DNA from: Thioalkalivibrio nitratireducens | GTDB taxonomy: Bacteria; Pseudomonadota; Gammaproteobacteria; Ectothiorhodospirales; Ectothiorhodospiraceae | Direction of reading: 5' to 3' | DNA: 34,901 nt | Assembly: GCA_011390385.1 (NCBI GenBank) | Contig: JAABSN010000011.1 | Location: 1-34,901 of the forward strand | In this document: in pieces, positions 7,379-14,835 of the stretch | Numbering within the stretch: the first letter of the stretch is position 1 | How the letters are laid out: every line of letters starts with the position of its first letter | The notes under the pieces: model-generated | Seen by the model: only the letters and a program-made list of their open reading frames with translations | Database searches by the model: none | What the model was told of the DNA's origin: nothing | Made by a program: the position numbers and the translations under genes

Positions 7379-7913
7379 CTTCGATAACCCCCGGATCTAT
7401 CGAGTACAGCAGGGCCTGCACAAGCAACGATACATCTTGCCGACTTCGGGCGTCGACTTCGAATATCGGACACTTCAGGCCCAGCGACCTGAGGTGTTCG
7501 TTGCATAGTTCCAGACTCGGTTCACGCTGTTCGTCCATGCGTGTTACACCGATCGCAAGGCTTGTCGTATCAATGAATTCACGAAATGCCGTGATGAAAA
7601 AACTGAGGTCCTTGAAACGGTTGGCACGGGTGTTGTCAAGCAACAGCACCAGACCGAGCCCCCCTTCCGTCAGGATATCCCACATGAAGTCGAAACGTTC
7701 CTGGCCGGGTGTTCCGTACAAATGCACGTTGTTGGCTCCATCGAGCTTCATCAGGCCATAATCCATCGCTACGGTCGTGGCGGGCTTGCGATCCCGGGCC
7801 ATGTCGCTCGCCAACTCGTCGGTACTGACGATCGGAATATCGCTGATGGAACGGATCGCCGTGGTCTTCCCCGCTCCCACTGGCCCCGCAAAGATGATCT
7901 TGTAGTTCGCCAT
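7371..7913 (-). CDS. Small Ras-like GTPase, MglA / COG2229-like
   Basis: The 180-aa protein is a prokaryotic small G protein. Motifs in order are G1 P-loop GPVGAGKTT (10-18), a switch I threonine near 47, G3 region YGTPGQERF (66-74) with the PGQ arrangement seen in MglA-type and related prokaryotic GTPases, G4 TRMD (124-127), and a G5-like DARS near 154-157. There is no lipidation motif or membrane segment. Such GTPases bind GTP and are switched by roadblock-domain partners; MglA in Myxococcus sets cell polarity and motility. The ATG has a GGGAG site 4 bases upstream and starts 12 bp after the pseudo-receiver gene. Its target here is unknown, but the operon supplies two candidate roadblock partners. 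Confidence 0.9.
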   Translation of the reverse strand: MANYKIIFAGPVGAGKTTAIRSISDIPIVSTDELASDMARDRKPATTVAMDYGLMKLDGANNVHLYGTPGQERFDFMWDILTEGGLGLVLLLDNTRANRFKDLSFFITAFREFIDTTSLAIGVTRMDEQREPSLELCNEHLRSLGLKCPIFEVDARSRQDVSLLVQALLYSIDPGVIEDV

Positions 7914-7925
7914 GATGCTCCCTTG

Positions 7926-9677
7926 TCAGCGGCCCCAGGTCAGTTTCCGCAGCAACCTGCTCAGGAAACTTCGCTTTTCCTCCGATACCGGCCGGTCCGC
8001 CACAGGCTGAGGCACAACCTGTGGAATCTCCCCTCGCGGCTTGTTCCGCCGTTCGACCAGTCCCAACGCAACACACCCACTGTACATCGTGAAAACATAC
8101 CGATAAGGGATCCCCAGCATCCGGGCAGTATCGATCAGCGAAACCGGTTCCCGCGTCCACAATGCGGCGATCTGCATGGCGTGTGGAGGAATCAGTAATC
8201 GTGTGAAATTCGGCCAATGCCGAAACCGTACCGGCGCGTCGGGATCCGTTCCTCGAGGAACACGCCCTCTCGAAGCCCACAAGGTCGCCAGCCAAAGGAC
8301 TTGATAGTAGTCGTGCAGCCTGGGATCATCCTGCTCGAACTCCGCGGGTTCGTCCCGGTTGAGAACGCGCAGGTTTCCTCGTGCGATTCCCATCGGCAAT
8401 ACACACAGCGGCCGGAAGATCTTCTCGCTGAGTTCGCTGTAGACCTTCTTTCCGATCGGTAAAATGATGATTTTCTGCCCGAGATCATCGAGAACGATGG
8501 GCACTCCCAAGCGCATTGAATCCGCGTAGGCCTTCTCGAGCAGACCTTGCAAATACTGCCCAGGATCGTACTCGGTTTCTGCACGGCGGGCCGGATCCAG
8601 ATACAACGCATCTTCGATATCGCCGCAGCATGCCTCCGCTTGTGCCGGCGTCCAAACCATCCCCGCCGCCTGGCTGCCATTGAGATCTGCAGATGCCGCG
8701 GGCTCTCCGGCATCCGGCTCCTGATGCACTGGAGAACCTGATTGCGGTGGCTCTCGCGCCGGAGGCTCGGTTCTGCTGCTGGCAACGTCATTTGGCATCC
8801 CTGCAGAATGGGTTGTCAGTTCGCTGGACGGGGGGTTCGCTTTTGGGGATGGTCTCTTTCCGGCAAGCTGGTCCCTCAGCAGATCGATCGACACTCGGAA
8901 ACCATCCGTGGTCAAAGGCTTTCGAATCCAGACGACATCTGCCAAACCGTGATCGCGGGCCGACATCAGTGCCACGGGACCCGCGAATCGGGCCTGGACA
9001 CGGGAGAGAAGATCCAGTCCGTTATCCCCGTCACCATTGACGATCGCCACCTCGGCATCGCGCTCTCCGACAAGGGAGCAAAGCCCTCTGGCCGGCCCCT
9101 GAACGAACATTCCAAACAGGTTGTGAGACTTTGGGTCGACCCCAAGCACCGCTATCCTGATCGGATTCCTGTTCGCTTCGCCGGCGCGGGCGGGCCGGCT
9201 GAAGACCTCGTCCTGGCTCGCTGACCCAGGCGTCGGCACTGGCTCTGGCGCCCCGCGTGCCGTGACGCCATCCGGAACGGAATTCGATGGAACCGAACGA
9301 CCCGGCTCGTTCTGTGCCTGTCGCCGAGTTTCGACGTGGGCCCGCGCCCGCGCGAGCTGGTCACGTATCCGTTCGATGGATTCCCGGAAATGATCTGCAG
9401 TCAATGGCTTCCTGATCCACACCACATCGCCGAGATCCTGTTCCCGAACTGACATCACTGCCAGTGGCCCCCGAAAACGCTTGCGGACATCGGCCCAGAG
9501 CCGGGACCCATCCGGACCGTCGAGGTCGACGATGGCAACATCGGCCTGATCCTCTGGCCAAAGCTGGCAAACGCCGCGGGCCGGCCCCTGAACGAACAAC
9601 CCAAAAAGGTTCTCCCCTCTGGCGTCGAGCCCCAGCAATGCCACACGCAGGGGCTGGGTGTCAGAGAAATTCTTCAC
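7926..9677 (-). CDS. Protein with two tandem pseudo-receiver domains and an unknown C-terminal domain
   Basis: The 583-aa product has a clear internal duplication. Residues about 10-110 and 172-272 share NLFGxFVQGPARG, DVVWIRKPLT and a final helix ending RDQLA. Each resembles a response-regulator receiver with the conserved lysine-proline (RKPL) and a serine at the threonine position (MS). The acidic pair that coordinates magnesium is missing (LLGLD and VLGVD), so phosphorylation is doubtful. Proline/serine-rich linkers separate the parts. The region from about 345 onward includes a domain with DDLGQKIIILPIGKKVYSEL and a winged-helix-like tail around PPHAMQIAALWTREPVSLID. The start is GTG 9677 with GGAG 6 bases upstream. 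It sits 12 bp before the GTPase gene, so it may be a scaffold or effector for it. Confidence 0.8.
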   Translation of the reverse strand: MKNFSDTQPLRVALLGLDARGENLFGLFVQGPARGVCQLWPEDQADVAIVDLDGPDGSRLWADVRKRFRGPLAVMSVREQDLGDVVWIRKPLTADHFRESIERIRDQLARARAHVETRRQAQNEPGRSVPSNSVPDGVTARGAPEPVPTPGSASQDEVFSRPARAGEANRNPIRIAVLGVDPKSHNLFGMFVQGPARGLCSLVGERDAEVAIVNGDGDNGLDLLSRVQARFAGPVALMSARDHGLADVVWIRKPLTTDGFRVSIDLLRDQLAGKRPSPKANPPSSELTTHSAGMPNDVASSRTEPPAREPPQSGSPVHQEPDAGEPAASADLNGSQAAGMVWTPAQAEACCGDIEDALYLDPARRAETEYDPGQYLQGLLEKAYADSMRLGVPIVLDDLGQKIIILPIGKKVYSELSEKIFRPLCVLPMGIARGNLRVLNRDEPAEFEQDDPRLHDYYQVLWLATLWASRGRVPRGTDPDAPVRFRHWPNFTRLLIPPHAMQIAALWTREPVSLIDTARMLGIPYRYVFTMYSGCVALGLVERRNKPRGEIPQVVPQPVADRPVSEEKRSFLSRLLRKLTWGR

Positions 9678-9804
9678 AATCCGCTCCGTTCATCATCCGG
9701 TTTGGTTGGCGAGGGGGGACCGGGTACAGTAGAAAATGGCCCGGCGAGGCGATTGGCGAGTAAAGAACCGCGGCCCAAGGCACGAGACTCGTTCAACGAC
9801 ATCT

Positions 9805-10464
9805 CTAATCGTACCAAGCCGGCGGCACGCTGGGCAGATTCGCCTCCAGAAAGTTGCGCATCACCGCACGGCGTTGCATATCATTCGTGTAAATGTAGAT
9901 CTCCAGGAGCTCGCTGGCGACGAGTTCATCCGTGGGGTCATCCTCGAGAGCCCGCTCCAGCACATCGCGCGCGGCATCGACCTGGCCGTATTCCAGACAT
10001 GACCGCGCCTCCTCCACCGGATTCGAAAATTCCGAGGCGGGTTTCGGGGACCCTCGCACCACCAGTTCGTGAGTACCCGAAAAGCCGAGTGCGAGAACGG
10101 ATGCCTGCACATTGGAGACTGAGGTGTCCCAGGGTTCAAACCCGGCCGTCCGATGCTGGCGAAGGAAGTCGGTTCTGGATTCTGGCAGACGGGTTTCCGC
10201 AAGACCGAGAAGGAGATCCTTCAAGGCAAGCCCCCTGGACTGCAACACGATGAAAAGGTCGGTCAGTGCCCCCTCCAGATCGTGGTCGTCGTCCTGATCA
10301 ATCGACAGGAGTATGCGCCGGACGTGGCTACGCAGGTCGTTCGGATTTTTCAACACGCGATGCTTCAACAATGCCGCTGCTTCGCCTGGATTGGTAATGT
10401 GGTGCAAATACAGAGACTTGGTGCCGTCAATAAGGAAGTTCGCGGGAATCCGGACATCAACCAT
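9805..10464 (-). CDS. Helical protein with a FimV-like C-terminal TPR segment
   Basis: The product is 219 aa from ATG 10464. The N-terminal 100 residues (TNPGEAAALLKHRVLKNPND onward) are helical with no recognised family. After a low-complexity linker, the C-terminal segment NPVEEARSCLEYGQVDAARD, then LERALEDDPTDELVASELLE, resembles the conserved C-terminal TPR-like domain of FimV/HubP polar proteins, which influence type IV pili, polarity and cyclase signalling. There is no LysM domain, membrane span or signal peptide, so this is not a full FimV. ATG 10464 is chosen over GTG 10473 because AAGGG is about 10 bases upstream of the ATG and abuts the GTG. It is the first gene of the seven-gene GTPase operon. 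Confidence 0.75.
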   Translation of the reverse strand: MVDVRIPANFLIDGTKSLYLHHITNPGEAAALLKHRVLKNPNDLRSHVRRILLSIDQDDDHDLEGALTDLFIVLQSRGLALKDLLLGLAETRLPESRTDFLRQHRTAGFEPWDTSVSNVQASVLALGFSGTHELVVRGSPKPASEFSNPVEEARSCLEYGQVDAARDVLERALEDDPTDELVASELLEIYIYTNDMQRRAVMRNFLEANLPSVPPAWYD

Positions 10465-10516
10465 AGCCTGCACACCCTTTCACTGATCGGTTATCTATCA
10501 CCCAAGGCTACCGAAG

Positions 10517-10563
10517 CGGTTTCCGTCAGCCGACGGAAACCGTGCAATCCCGAGCCGATTATA
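10517..10563 (-). promoter_or_regulatory. Promoter -10 box and leader hairpin of the GTPase operon
   Basis: On the minus strand a perfect TATAAT lies at 10563-10558; no good -35 box is visible at 16-18 bp. The predicted transcript begins near 10551 and almost at once contains an 11-bp perfect stem, CGGTTTCCGTC (10517-10527) with GACGGAAACCG (10532-10542), around a 4-base loop. The start codon follows about 50 bases later. The hairpin could stabilise the messenger, bind a regulator or act as a DNA operator. Confidence 0.55.
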
Positions 10564-10786
10564 CCGGTGACTTTACAGAAAAACCCGAGCAAGTTCTCGC
10601 ACCGCCAGGCATACCCGACCGGCAATTCTCCCGAGCTCTGTGTGGCGGATATGGCGCCCACAGACCAGCGACCCTCATTTCTCTCATGGATCAACTGTTC
10701 ACAGGTATACGCAGCTTCCCAGATGCACCAGCGAGCTCGTTCAATAGAAGACCGGCCCCGTAGGCACTTCTCGTTGCTTCGCAAAC

Positions 10787-10822
10787 CCCGGGAGCCCTTG
10801 CCTGGTCAGCGTTGCTCCCGGG
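10787..10822. repeat. 10-bp perfect inverted repeat
   Basis: CCCCGGGAGC (10787-10796) pairs with GCTCCCGGGG (10813-10822) across a 16-base loop. There is no T tract on either side, so it is not a clear terminator. It could be a binding site for a dimeric regulator or part of a small structured RNA. It lies about 225 bp upstream of the GTPase operon's -10 box. Confidence 0.5.
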
Positions 10823-11015
10823 GAAACGCTCACCAATCCGCCATCGCAGGGGCCGGAGCATTCAGCCATAAGCGCAGTGCTTCGGAATAGGCAATCCACA
10901 GTGAATTGATTTCACAAGCGCCTTCTGGATGGTTCGCGTTTCTCTCTCTTCGTGCCAGACCAAGGCTGTTCGATGCCTTTCACGCGCAATGACAAGCGCA
11001 TCAACCAGCGTTTTC

Positions 11016-11212
11016 CTAGGGAAGTGCTGATTAATGCATCTGTCATTGCGAGCGAAGCGCGACACTAATGCGCGAAGCGCGTTGAACAGCCGAAGGCTGG
11101 CCCGAAGGGCATGCGCAGCGAGTAATCCAAACGGCGTATCTGAAATCAACGCCTCATGGATCGCCGCGTCGCTCCGCTCCTCGCGATGACGAATTAATCA
11201 GCGCTTCCCTAG
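11016..11212. mobile_element. 189-bp MITE-like element, copy 2, with CTAG target duplications
   Basis: The element occupies 11020-11208 with CTAG at 11016-11019 and 11209-11212. It is the same length and orientation as the copy at 4736-4924 and differs at about 17 of 189 positions. Its terminal repeats are GGAAGTGCTGATTAATGC on the left and, inverted, GGAAGCGCTGATTAATTC on the right. The right-hand CTAG again supplies the TAG stop of the adjacent minus-strand gene, here the CBS-domain protein. No transposase is encoded. The IS5-like assignment rests on end sequence and target duplication only. Confidence 0.85.
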
Positions 11213-11613
11213 GCTTCGACATGCGCCTTTGCCGCCATCGCGAGCAGTTCACCGACAATATCGTTCATCGTCACCAGACCCACAAGCTGGTCACTCTCCA
11301 GCACCGCCAGTCTCCTTAGCCGCTGGGCTACCATCAGGCGAGCTACATACTTGACATCCATGCTTGGTGGTACCGTGATCACCGGTTTGGTACAGACGTC
11401 GTAGACATTGACCAGATCGATATCGCCCTCTTCGGCGACGATGGTTCGAAGTATCGTCGTATAAGTGATGATGCCGTACGCATCGTTTTCGTCGCGTCGC
11501 TGAACGACCAGAGATTTCACCTTGTGCGAACGCATCTGCGCCATCGCCTCGCGGAGCGTAGCGAGTGGTGAAATGGTGATCACATCCGACTGCATGATGT
11601 CCTTGACAAGCAT
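11209..11613 (-). CDS. Tandem CBS-domain protein
   Basis: The 134-aa product consists of two CBS motifs. The first begins VKDIMQSDVITISPLATLRE and runs to YGIITYTTILRTI. The second begins VCTKPVITVPPSMDVKYVAR and ends LVGLVTMNDIVGELL. CBS pairs (Bateman modules) bind adenine nucleotides or related ligands and regulate partner proteins, often transporters. ATG 11613 is chosen for its GGAG site 5 bases upstream; the longer frame lacks this. It is third after the DUF1538 membrane protein and PII-like genes, 153 bp from the latter, so it may be a further nucleotide-sensing regulator of that transporter. Its stop codon lies in the target site of the 189-bp element. Confidence 0.9.
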   Translation of the reverse strand: MLVKDIMQSDVITISPLATLREAMAQMRSHKVKSLVVQRRDENDAYGIITYTTILRTIVAEEGDIDLVNVYDVCTKPVITVPPSMDVKYVARLMVAQRLRRLAVLESDQLVGLVTMNDIVGELLAMAAKAHVEA

Positions 11614-11766
11614 AGTCACTCCAGAAAACGGTGGTTCTCTCCGAAACCCGGGAGGAATCCGGAACAAGCCGGCGTTGAGTTCGCGCCCTGCATCCGCCGC
11701 CAGGTAAGCCGCTGGTGGCAGCGATTGGGTTCCCGGGCGTTCTGCCTGGCGAGGACGCGAACCAAT

Positions 11767-12114
11767 TCAGATATCTTCGCGAATGTGCTCCTCGAAACTC
11801 TCCAGCTGGCGCGTATCGATACCGGCGATATGATCGAGCGGCACGGTGAACACGACGCCCTTTGAATGTTGCGCCAGATTGAGCTCCACGGTCAGCGCCT
11901 TCATGACGGCGAGCGAGAGCTTCTTCTCCAGCACACAGATCAGTACGGTCTGGCTGCCCTCGTAGGTCAGGCCGAAGAATGTCTTCTTCTCTTTCGCACC
12001 GATCCCTCGGGCGTCCAGCAGAGTCACACCACCGGCGCCCGCACCCTTGGCGATGTCGATGGCCTTTTCCTCGAGATCCTCGGCGAGGATCGCAACGAGC
12101 ACGGCAAATTTCAT
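11767..12114 (-). CDS. PII-like nitrogen-regulatory-family protein
   Basis: The 115-aa product has the ferredoxin-like PII arrangement: the first strand MKFAVLVAIL, helix EDLEEKAIDIAKGAGAGG, a long flexible T-loop region around DARGIGAKEKKTFFGLTYEG, then the strand QTVLICVLEK and a second helix before KGVVFTVPLDHIAGI. It is not GlnB or GlnK, since it lacks the typical T-loop tyrosine context. PII-like proteins bind nucleotides and control membrane transporters by direct contact. Its start overlaps the stop of the DUF1538 membrane protein as ATGA, so that protein is its probable target. The bound ligand cannot be read from the sequence. Confidence 0.85.
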   Translation of the reverse strand: MKFAVLVAILAEDLEEKAIDIAKGAGAGGVTLLDARGIGAKEKKTFFGLTYEGSQTVLICVLEKKLSLAVMKALTVELNLAQHSKGVVFTVPLDHIAGIDTRQLESFEEHIREDI

Positions 12115-13625
12115 GGGTCTGTCCCTCTCCACCGGTTGGTGAATTCGGCCGCGATGGCATAAAGCATCACGGATATTATCGGAAAGATCGAGGCGAATGC
12201 GATCAGGCCGAAGCCATCGATCATCACATTGCGTCCCTCGATGTGGGTGGCCAGGCCGATGCCGAGCGCGGTCACCAGCGGCACCGTCACCTCGGATGTG
12301 GTCACACCGCCGAGATCATAGGCCAGCGCAACGATGTACCGGGGGGACAGGAACGTCAGCAGAATGACCACCGTATATCCGGCCATGATGTAGTAATGGA
12401 TGGAGTCACCGCTGATGATGCGATGCACTCCGATGGTAATCCCCACCGCCACGCCGACCGCGACGAGGACGCGTATGACATTGCCGTTGAGCCGTCCCTT
12501 CGCCGCTTCCTCGGCCTTCTGGCCGATCGCGATCAGAGCCGGCTCCGCCATCGTCGTTGCGAAGCCGATCGCGAAAGCGAACAGGTAGACGAAAACCCAG
12601 CGGTCCAACCCGATCAGCTGCTCGGCCATGCTCTGACCGATCGGGAACAAGCCCATCTTCAACCCGACCACGAACGCGTAGAGACCGACGATCACGAGCA
12701 GGAAGCCGCCCATGACCTTATGCACATGGGCGATGTGCTTGCGGATCACCAGATACTGGAACACCAGCACCACCGCGATGATCGGGAGTACGTCACGGAA
12801 CATCACCATCAGGTCGCGTAGCATGCCCAGCAGGAGGCTCCCCCCGACCTCCCTGACGACTTCCGCAACCTCCGGGTCCACTGCGTCCCGAATGCCCTGC
12901 GTCACCTCCCGGGCCTCTCCGAAGCTGTACACGATGATTCCGTAGATCTGCACCGAGATCATTGGAACCATCACGGCCAGGCCCACGAGTCCGAAGCCGT
13001 GGATCAGGGCACTACGCCCCCGAATCGATACCGCCAGCCCGATTCCCAATGCGGCAATCAGCGGCACAGTGACGATATTGGTGGTCACCCCCCCGGAGTC
13101 GTAGGCCAGCCCGACGATCTCTTCCGGGGCAAAGAAGGTCACCAGAACAACCGTGATGTAGCCGATGATCATGTACCAGTGCAGGCTGTGTCCAAGCAGA
13201 ATGCGGACCACCCCGAGCGCGACTACGACACCCACGGACACGGCAACCAGCACCCGCAGCGTGAAACCACTGATGCGCCCTTCGCTGATGATCTCTGCCT
13301 GGCTGGCCACCGCGATCAGCGCGGGCTCGGCGACCACCGCCGCAAAGCCGAGGCAGAACCCGAAAATCATCAGAAGCGGCAGCGAGCCCTTGCGCGCGAA
13401 CTCGTTCGAGAGGTTCTTGCCAATGGGAAAGATCCCGAGTTCCAGCCCCTGCAGGAACAGCGCCACCCCCAGCACGACCACCAGCAGGCCAACCGCCATC
13501 GGCAGCCACGCCTCCGGCACCTGCCGAATGACGAGGAATTGAAAGACGCCAACCACGATGATGATCGGCAGCAGGTTGCGGAAAGAGTGGTACAGCAGCC
13601 CGAGAAATTCCCTGAACTGGTTCAC
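12111..13625 (-). CDS. DUF1538 family integral membrane protein, internally duplicated
   Basis: The 504-aa protein is highly hydrophobic with roughly a dozen membrane segments in two homologous halves (about 1-230 and 260-500). Matching pairs are AEPALIAVASQAE with AEPALIAIGQKAE, LAYDSGGVTT with LAYDLGGVTT, and GLELGIFPIGKNL with GLKMGLFPIGQSM. This is the DUF1538 pattern. To my knowledge a DUF1538 pair from Halomonas was reported as a cation/proton antiporter, so this single-chain version may move sodium, potassium or protons; that transfer is inference. The start is GTG 13625 with only a weak ribosome binding site. It is coupled to a PII-like gene, and the Trk potassium uptake genes lie upstream beyond ribA. 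Confidence 0.88.
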   Translation of the reverse strand: MNQFREFLGLLYHSFRNLLPIIIVVGVFQFLVIRQVPEAWLPMAVGLLVVVLGVALFLQGLELGIFPIGKNLSNEFARKGSLPLLMIFGFCLGFAAVVAEPALIAVASQAEIISEGRISGFTLRVLVAVSVGVVVALGVVRILLGHSLHWYMIIGYITVVLVTFFAPEEIVGLAYDSGGVTTNIVTVPLIAALGIGLAVSIRGRSALIHGFGLVGLAVMVPMISVQIYGIIVYSFGEAREVTQGIRDAVDPEVAEVVREVGGSLLLGMLRDLMVMFRDVLPIIAVVLVFQYLVIRKHIAHVHKVMGGFLLVIVGLYAFVVGLKMGLFPIGQSMAEQLIGLDRWVFVYLFAFAIGFATTMAEPALIAIGQKAEEAAKGRLNGNVIRVLVAVGVAVGITIGVHRIISGDSIHYYIMAGYTVVILLTFLSPRYIVALAYDLGGVTTSEVTVPLVTALGIGLATHIEGRNVMIDGFGLIAFASIFPIISVMLYAIAAEFTNRWRGTDP

Positions 13626-13936
13626 GCGCGCGGTACCACCCGGTCACAGGTGTGGTCGGAATCCGGCGTCAGGGGTTCCGCATTCCCATTGGTATCCCTG
13701 GCCCGACAACATGGACTGGCCACCCCGTCAACGCTGCATAGTGGTGCACGCCACCCCGCAAGGTGCAGGCTGTAGGGTGCCAATGAGCGAAGCGAATTGC
13801 ACCGATAGTGCCCCGAAGGACTGAAGACTCGAGCTGATCCGGTATCGGTTCGGCTCGGCTTCGCCTCACGGCACCTCGCGGCAAGGACTCTCACATCAGC
13901 TTTCCTTGCATTCCACCATCGGCCGCCCGTGACAAC
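13626..13936. other. 311-bp intergenic region containing a palindromic repeat
   Basis: The gap between the DUF1538 gene and the ribA-like gene (both on the minus strand) contains the diverged palindromic repeat at 13772-13883 and short self-complementary words such as GTGGTGCACGCCAC near 13741. It must hold the promoter for the DUF1538 operon, but I see no clear boxes. No coding frame is convincing. Confidence 0.6.
13772..13883. repeat. Palindromic intergenic repeat, diverged copy A
   Basis: The left arm GTAGGGTGCCAATGAGCGAA, continuing GCGAATTGCACCG, and a right arm containing CGGCTTCGCCTCACGGCACC are inverted complements of each other. They match the copies at 19683-19782 and 22960-23073. 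The right terminus has lost the final CCTAC present in the others. It encodes nothing; its arms could fold into a long hairpin in RNA from either strand. Confidence 0.75.
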
Positions 13937-14755
13937 CTAGCCGTCCAGATCCTGGGATGCGATCGCATGCCCCCAACCCTGTTTTGCCTTGAGGTAGCGC
14001 CGGTTCCATTCGTCGACGCCAACCACGTGTTTGACTCGGCGCACATTTTCGAGCCCATGCGCGGCGAGATCCTGGAGCTTTTTCGGATTGTTGGTCAGCA
14101 AGCGGAAGGGCTTGTCTCCGAGTCGCCATTTGAGGATGGACGCAGCGTCCGAGAAGTCTCGGGAATCGTCCGGCAACCCGAGGCTGCGATTTGCCTCGTA
14201 GGTGTTTTCGCCGGCGTCCTGAAGCAAGTAGGTCGCGGCCTTTGCCCAGAGACCGATACCGCGGCCCTCGTGTCCAGCCATATACACGAGGTAGCCCCCT
14301 GCCGGATCCTTCTGGATCTGGCGGATGGCGGCCGCCAGTTGCGGACCACAGTCACAGCGCTTGGAACCGAATACATCGCCGGTAAGGCAGTTCGAGTGAA
14401 CCCGGACCAGAGGTTCCCGGGACGGGTCCGGGTCACCGATCACCAGCAGGCTGTTGACTGCCATGGATGAGGTCAGCGATGCAAACAGATGCTGCCCTCC
14501 CTGCTCCCGCAGTTCGGCGGCGAGTTCATCGACCCTGGCCAATTCGGTACGCCGAACGAAGGCGTACCACTGCACGGTCAGCGGCTCCTCGGACAACGCC
14601 ACCGGCATCGGAATCGGGCCAAGAATCTCGAGCGCGGGTTCGGCCGGAACATCCGCCGAGGTGGCATCGATGACGCCGCCAGCGGCGTTGATCCGCACCA
14701 ATTTTCCCTGCGCCAGCAGTCGGGTTCGGACCGACGGGTCGATATAGGTGAACAT
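13937..14755 (-). CDS. ribA: GTP cyclohydrolase II (RibA-like), divergent
   Basis: GTP cyclohydrolase II opens the imidazole ring of GTP, the first riboflavin step. The zinc-binding signature RVHSNCLTGDVFGSKRCDCG is intact at about residues 118-137, followed by HEGRGIGL and LLTNNPKK. The 272-aa product has about 110 residues before the signature, far more than the roughly 50 of E. coli RibA (196 aa). The catalytic loop reads VYMAGHEGRGIGLWAKA, not the usual RQEGRxIGLxNK. It may therefore be a RibA paralog with another role, such as in pyrimidine or specialised metabolism. The ATG has AAGG 5 bases upstream. It stands alone, 80 bp downstream of trkH and on the same strand. Confidence 0.82.
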   Translation of the reverse strand: MFTYIDPSVRTRLLAQGKLVRINAAGGVIDATSADVPAEPALEILGPIPMPVALSEEPLTVQWYAFVRRTELARVDELAAELREQGGQHLFASLTSSMAVNSLLVIGDPDPSREPLVRVHSNCLTGDVFGSKRCDCGPQLAAAIRQIQKDPAGGYLVYMAGHEGRGIGLWAKAATYLLQDAGENTYEANRSLGLPDDSRDFSDAASILKWRLGDKPFRLLTNNPKKLQDLAAHGLENVRRVKHVVGVDEWNRRYLKAKQGWGHAIASQDLDG

Positions 14756-14835
14756 GCGTACCTTATTCGGGTTGGATTGAACGATGGCTGAACCGGGACG
14801 TTAGCATACCCATTGCGGAAACGACTCGGGGAACA

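Larger units (their letters stand above)
10465..11015. other. 550-bp intergenic region without a convincing gene
   Basis: Apart from the promoter and leader hairpin at 10517-10563 and an inverted repeat at 10787-10822, nothing here can be supported. Short open frames occur on both strands, for example antisense frames near 10491-10784, but they show no recognisable motif and no consistent third-position GC bias. The region may be a decayed gene or an upstream control region for the GTPase operon. Confidence 0.5.

Noticed and set aside
10491..10784. 97-codon minus-strand frame upstream of the GTPase operon
   Set aside because: It overlaps the promoter and leader hairpin, has no recognisable motif and no ribosome binding site that I can support.
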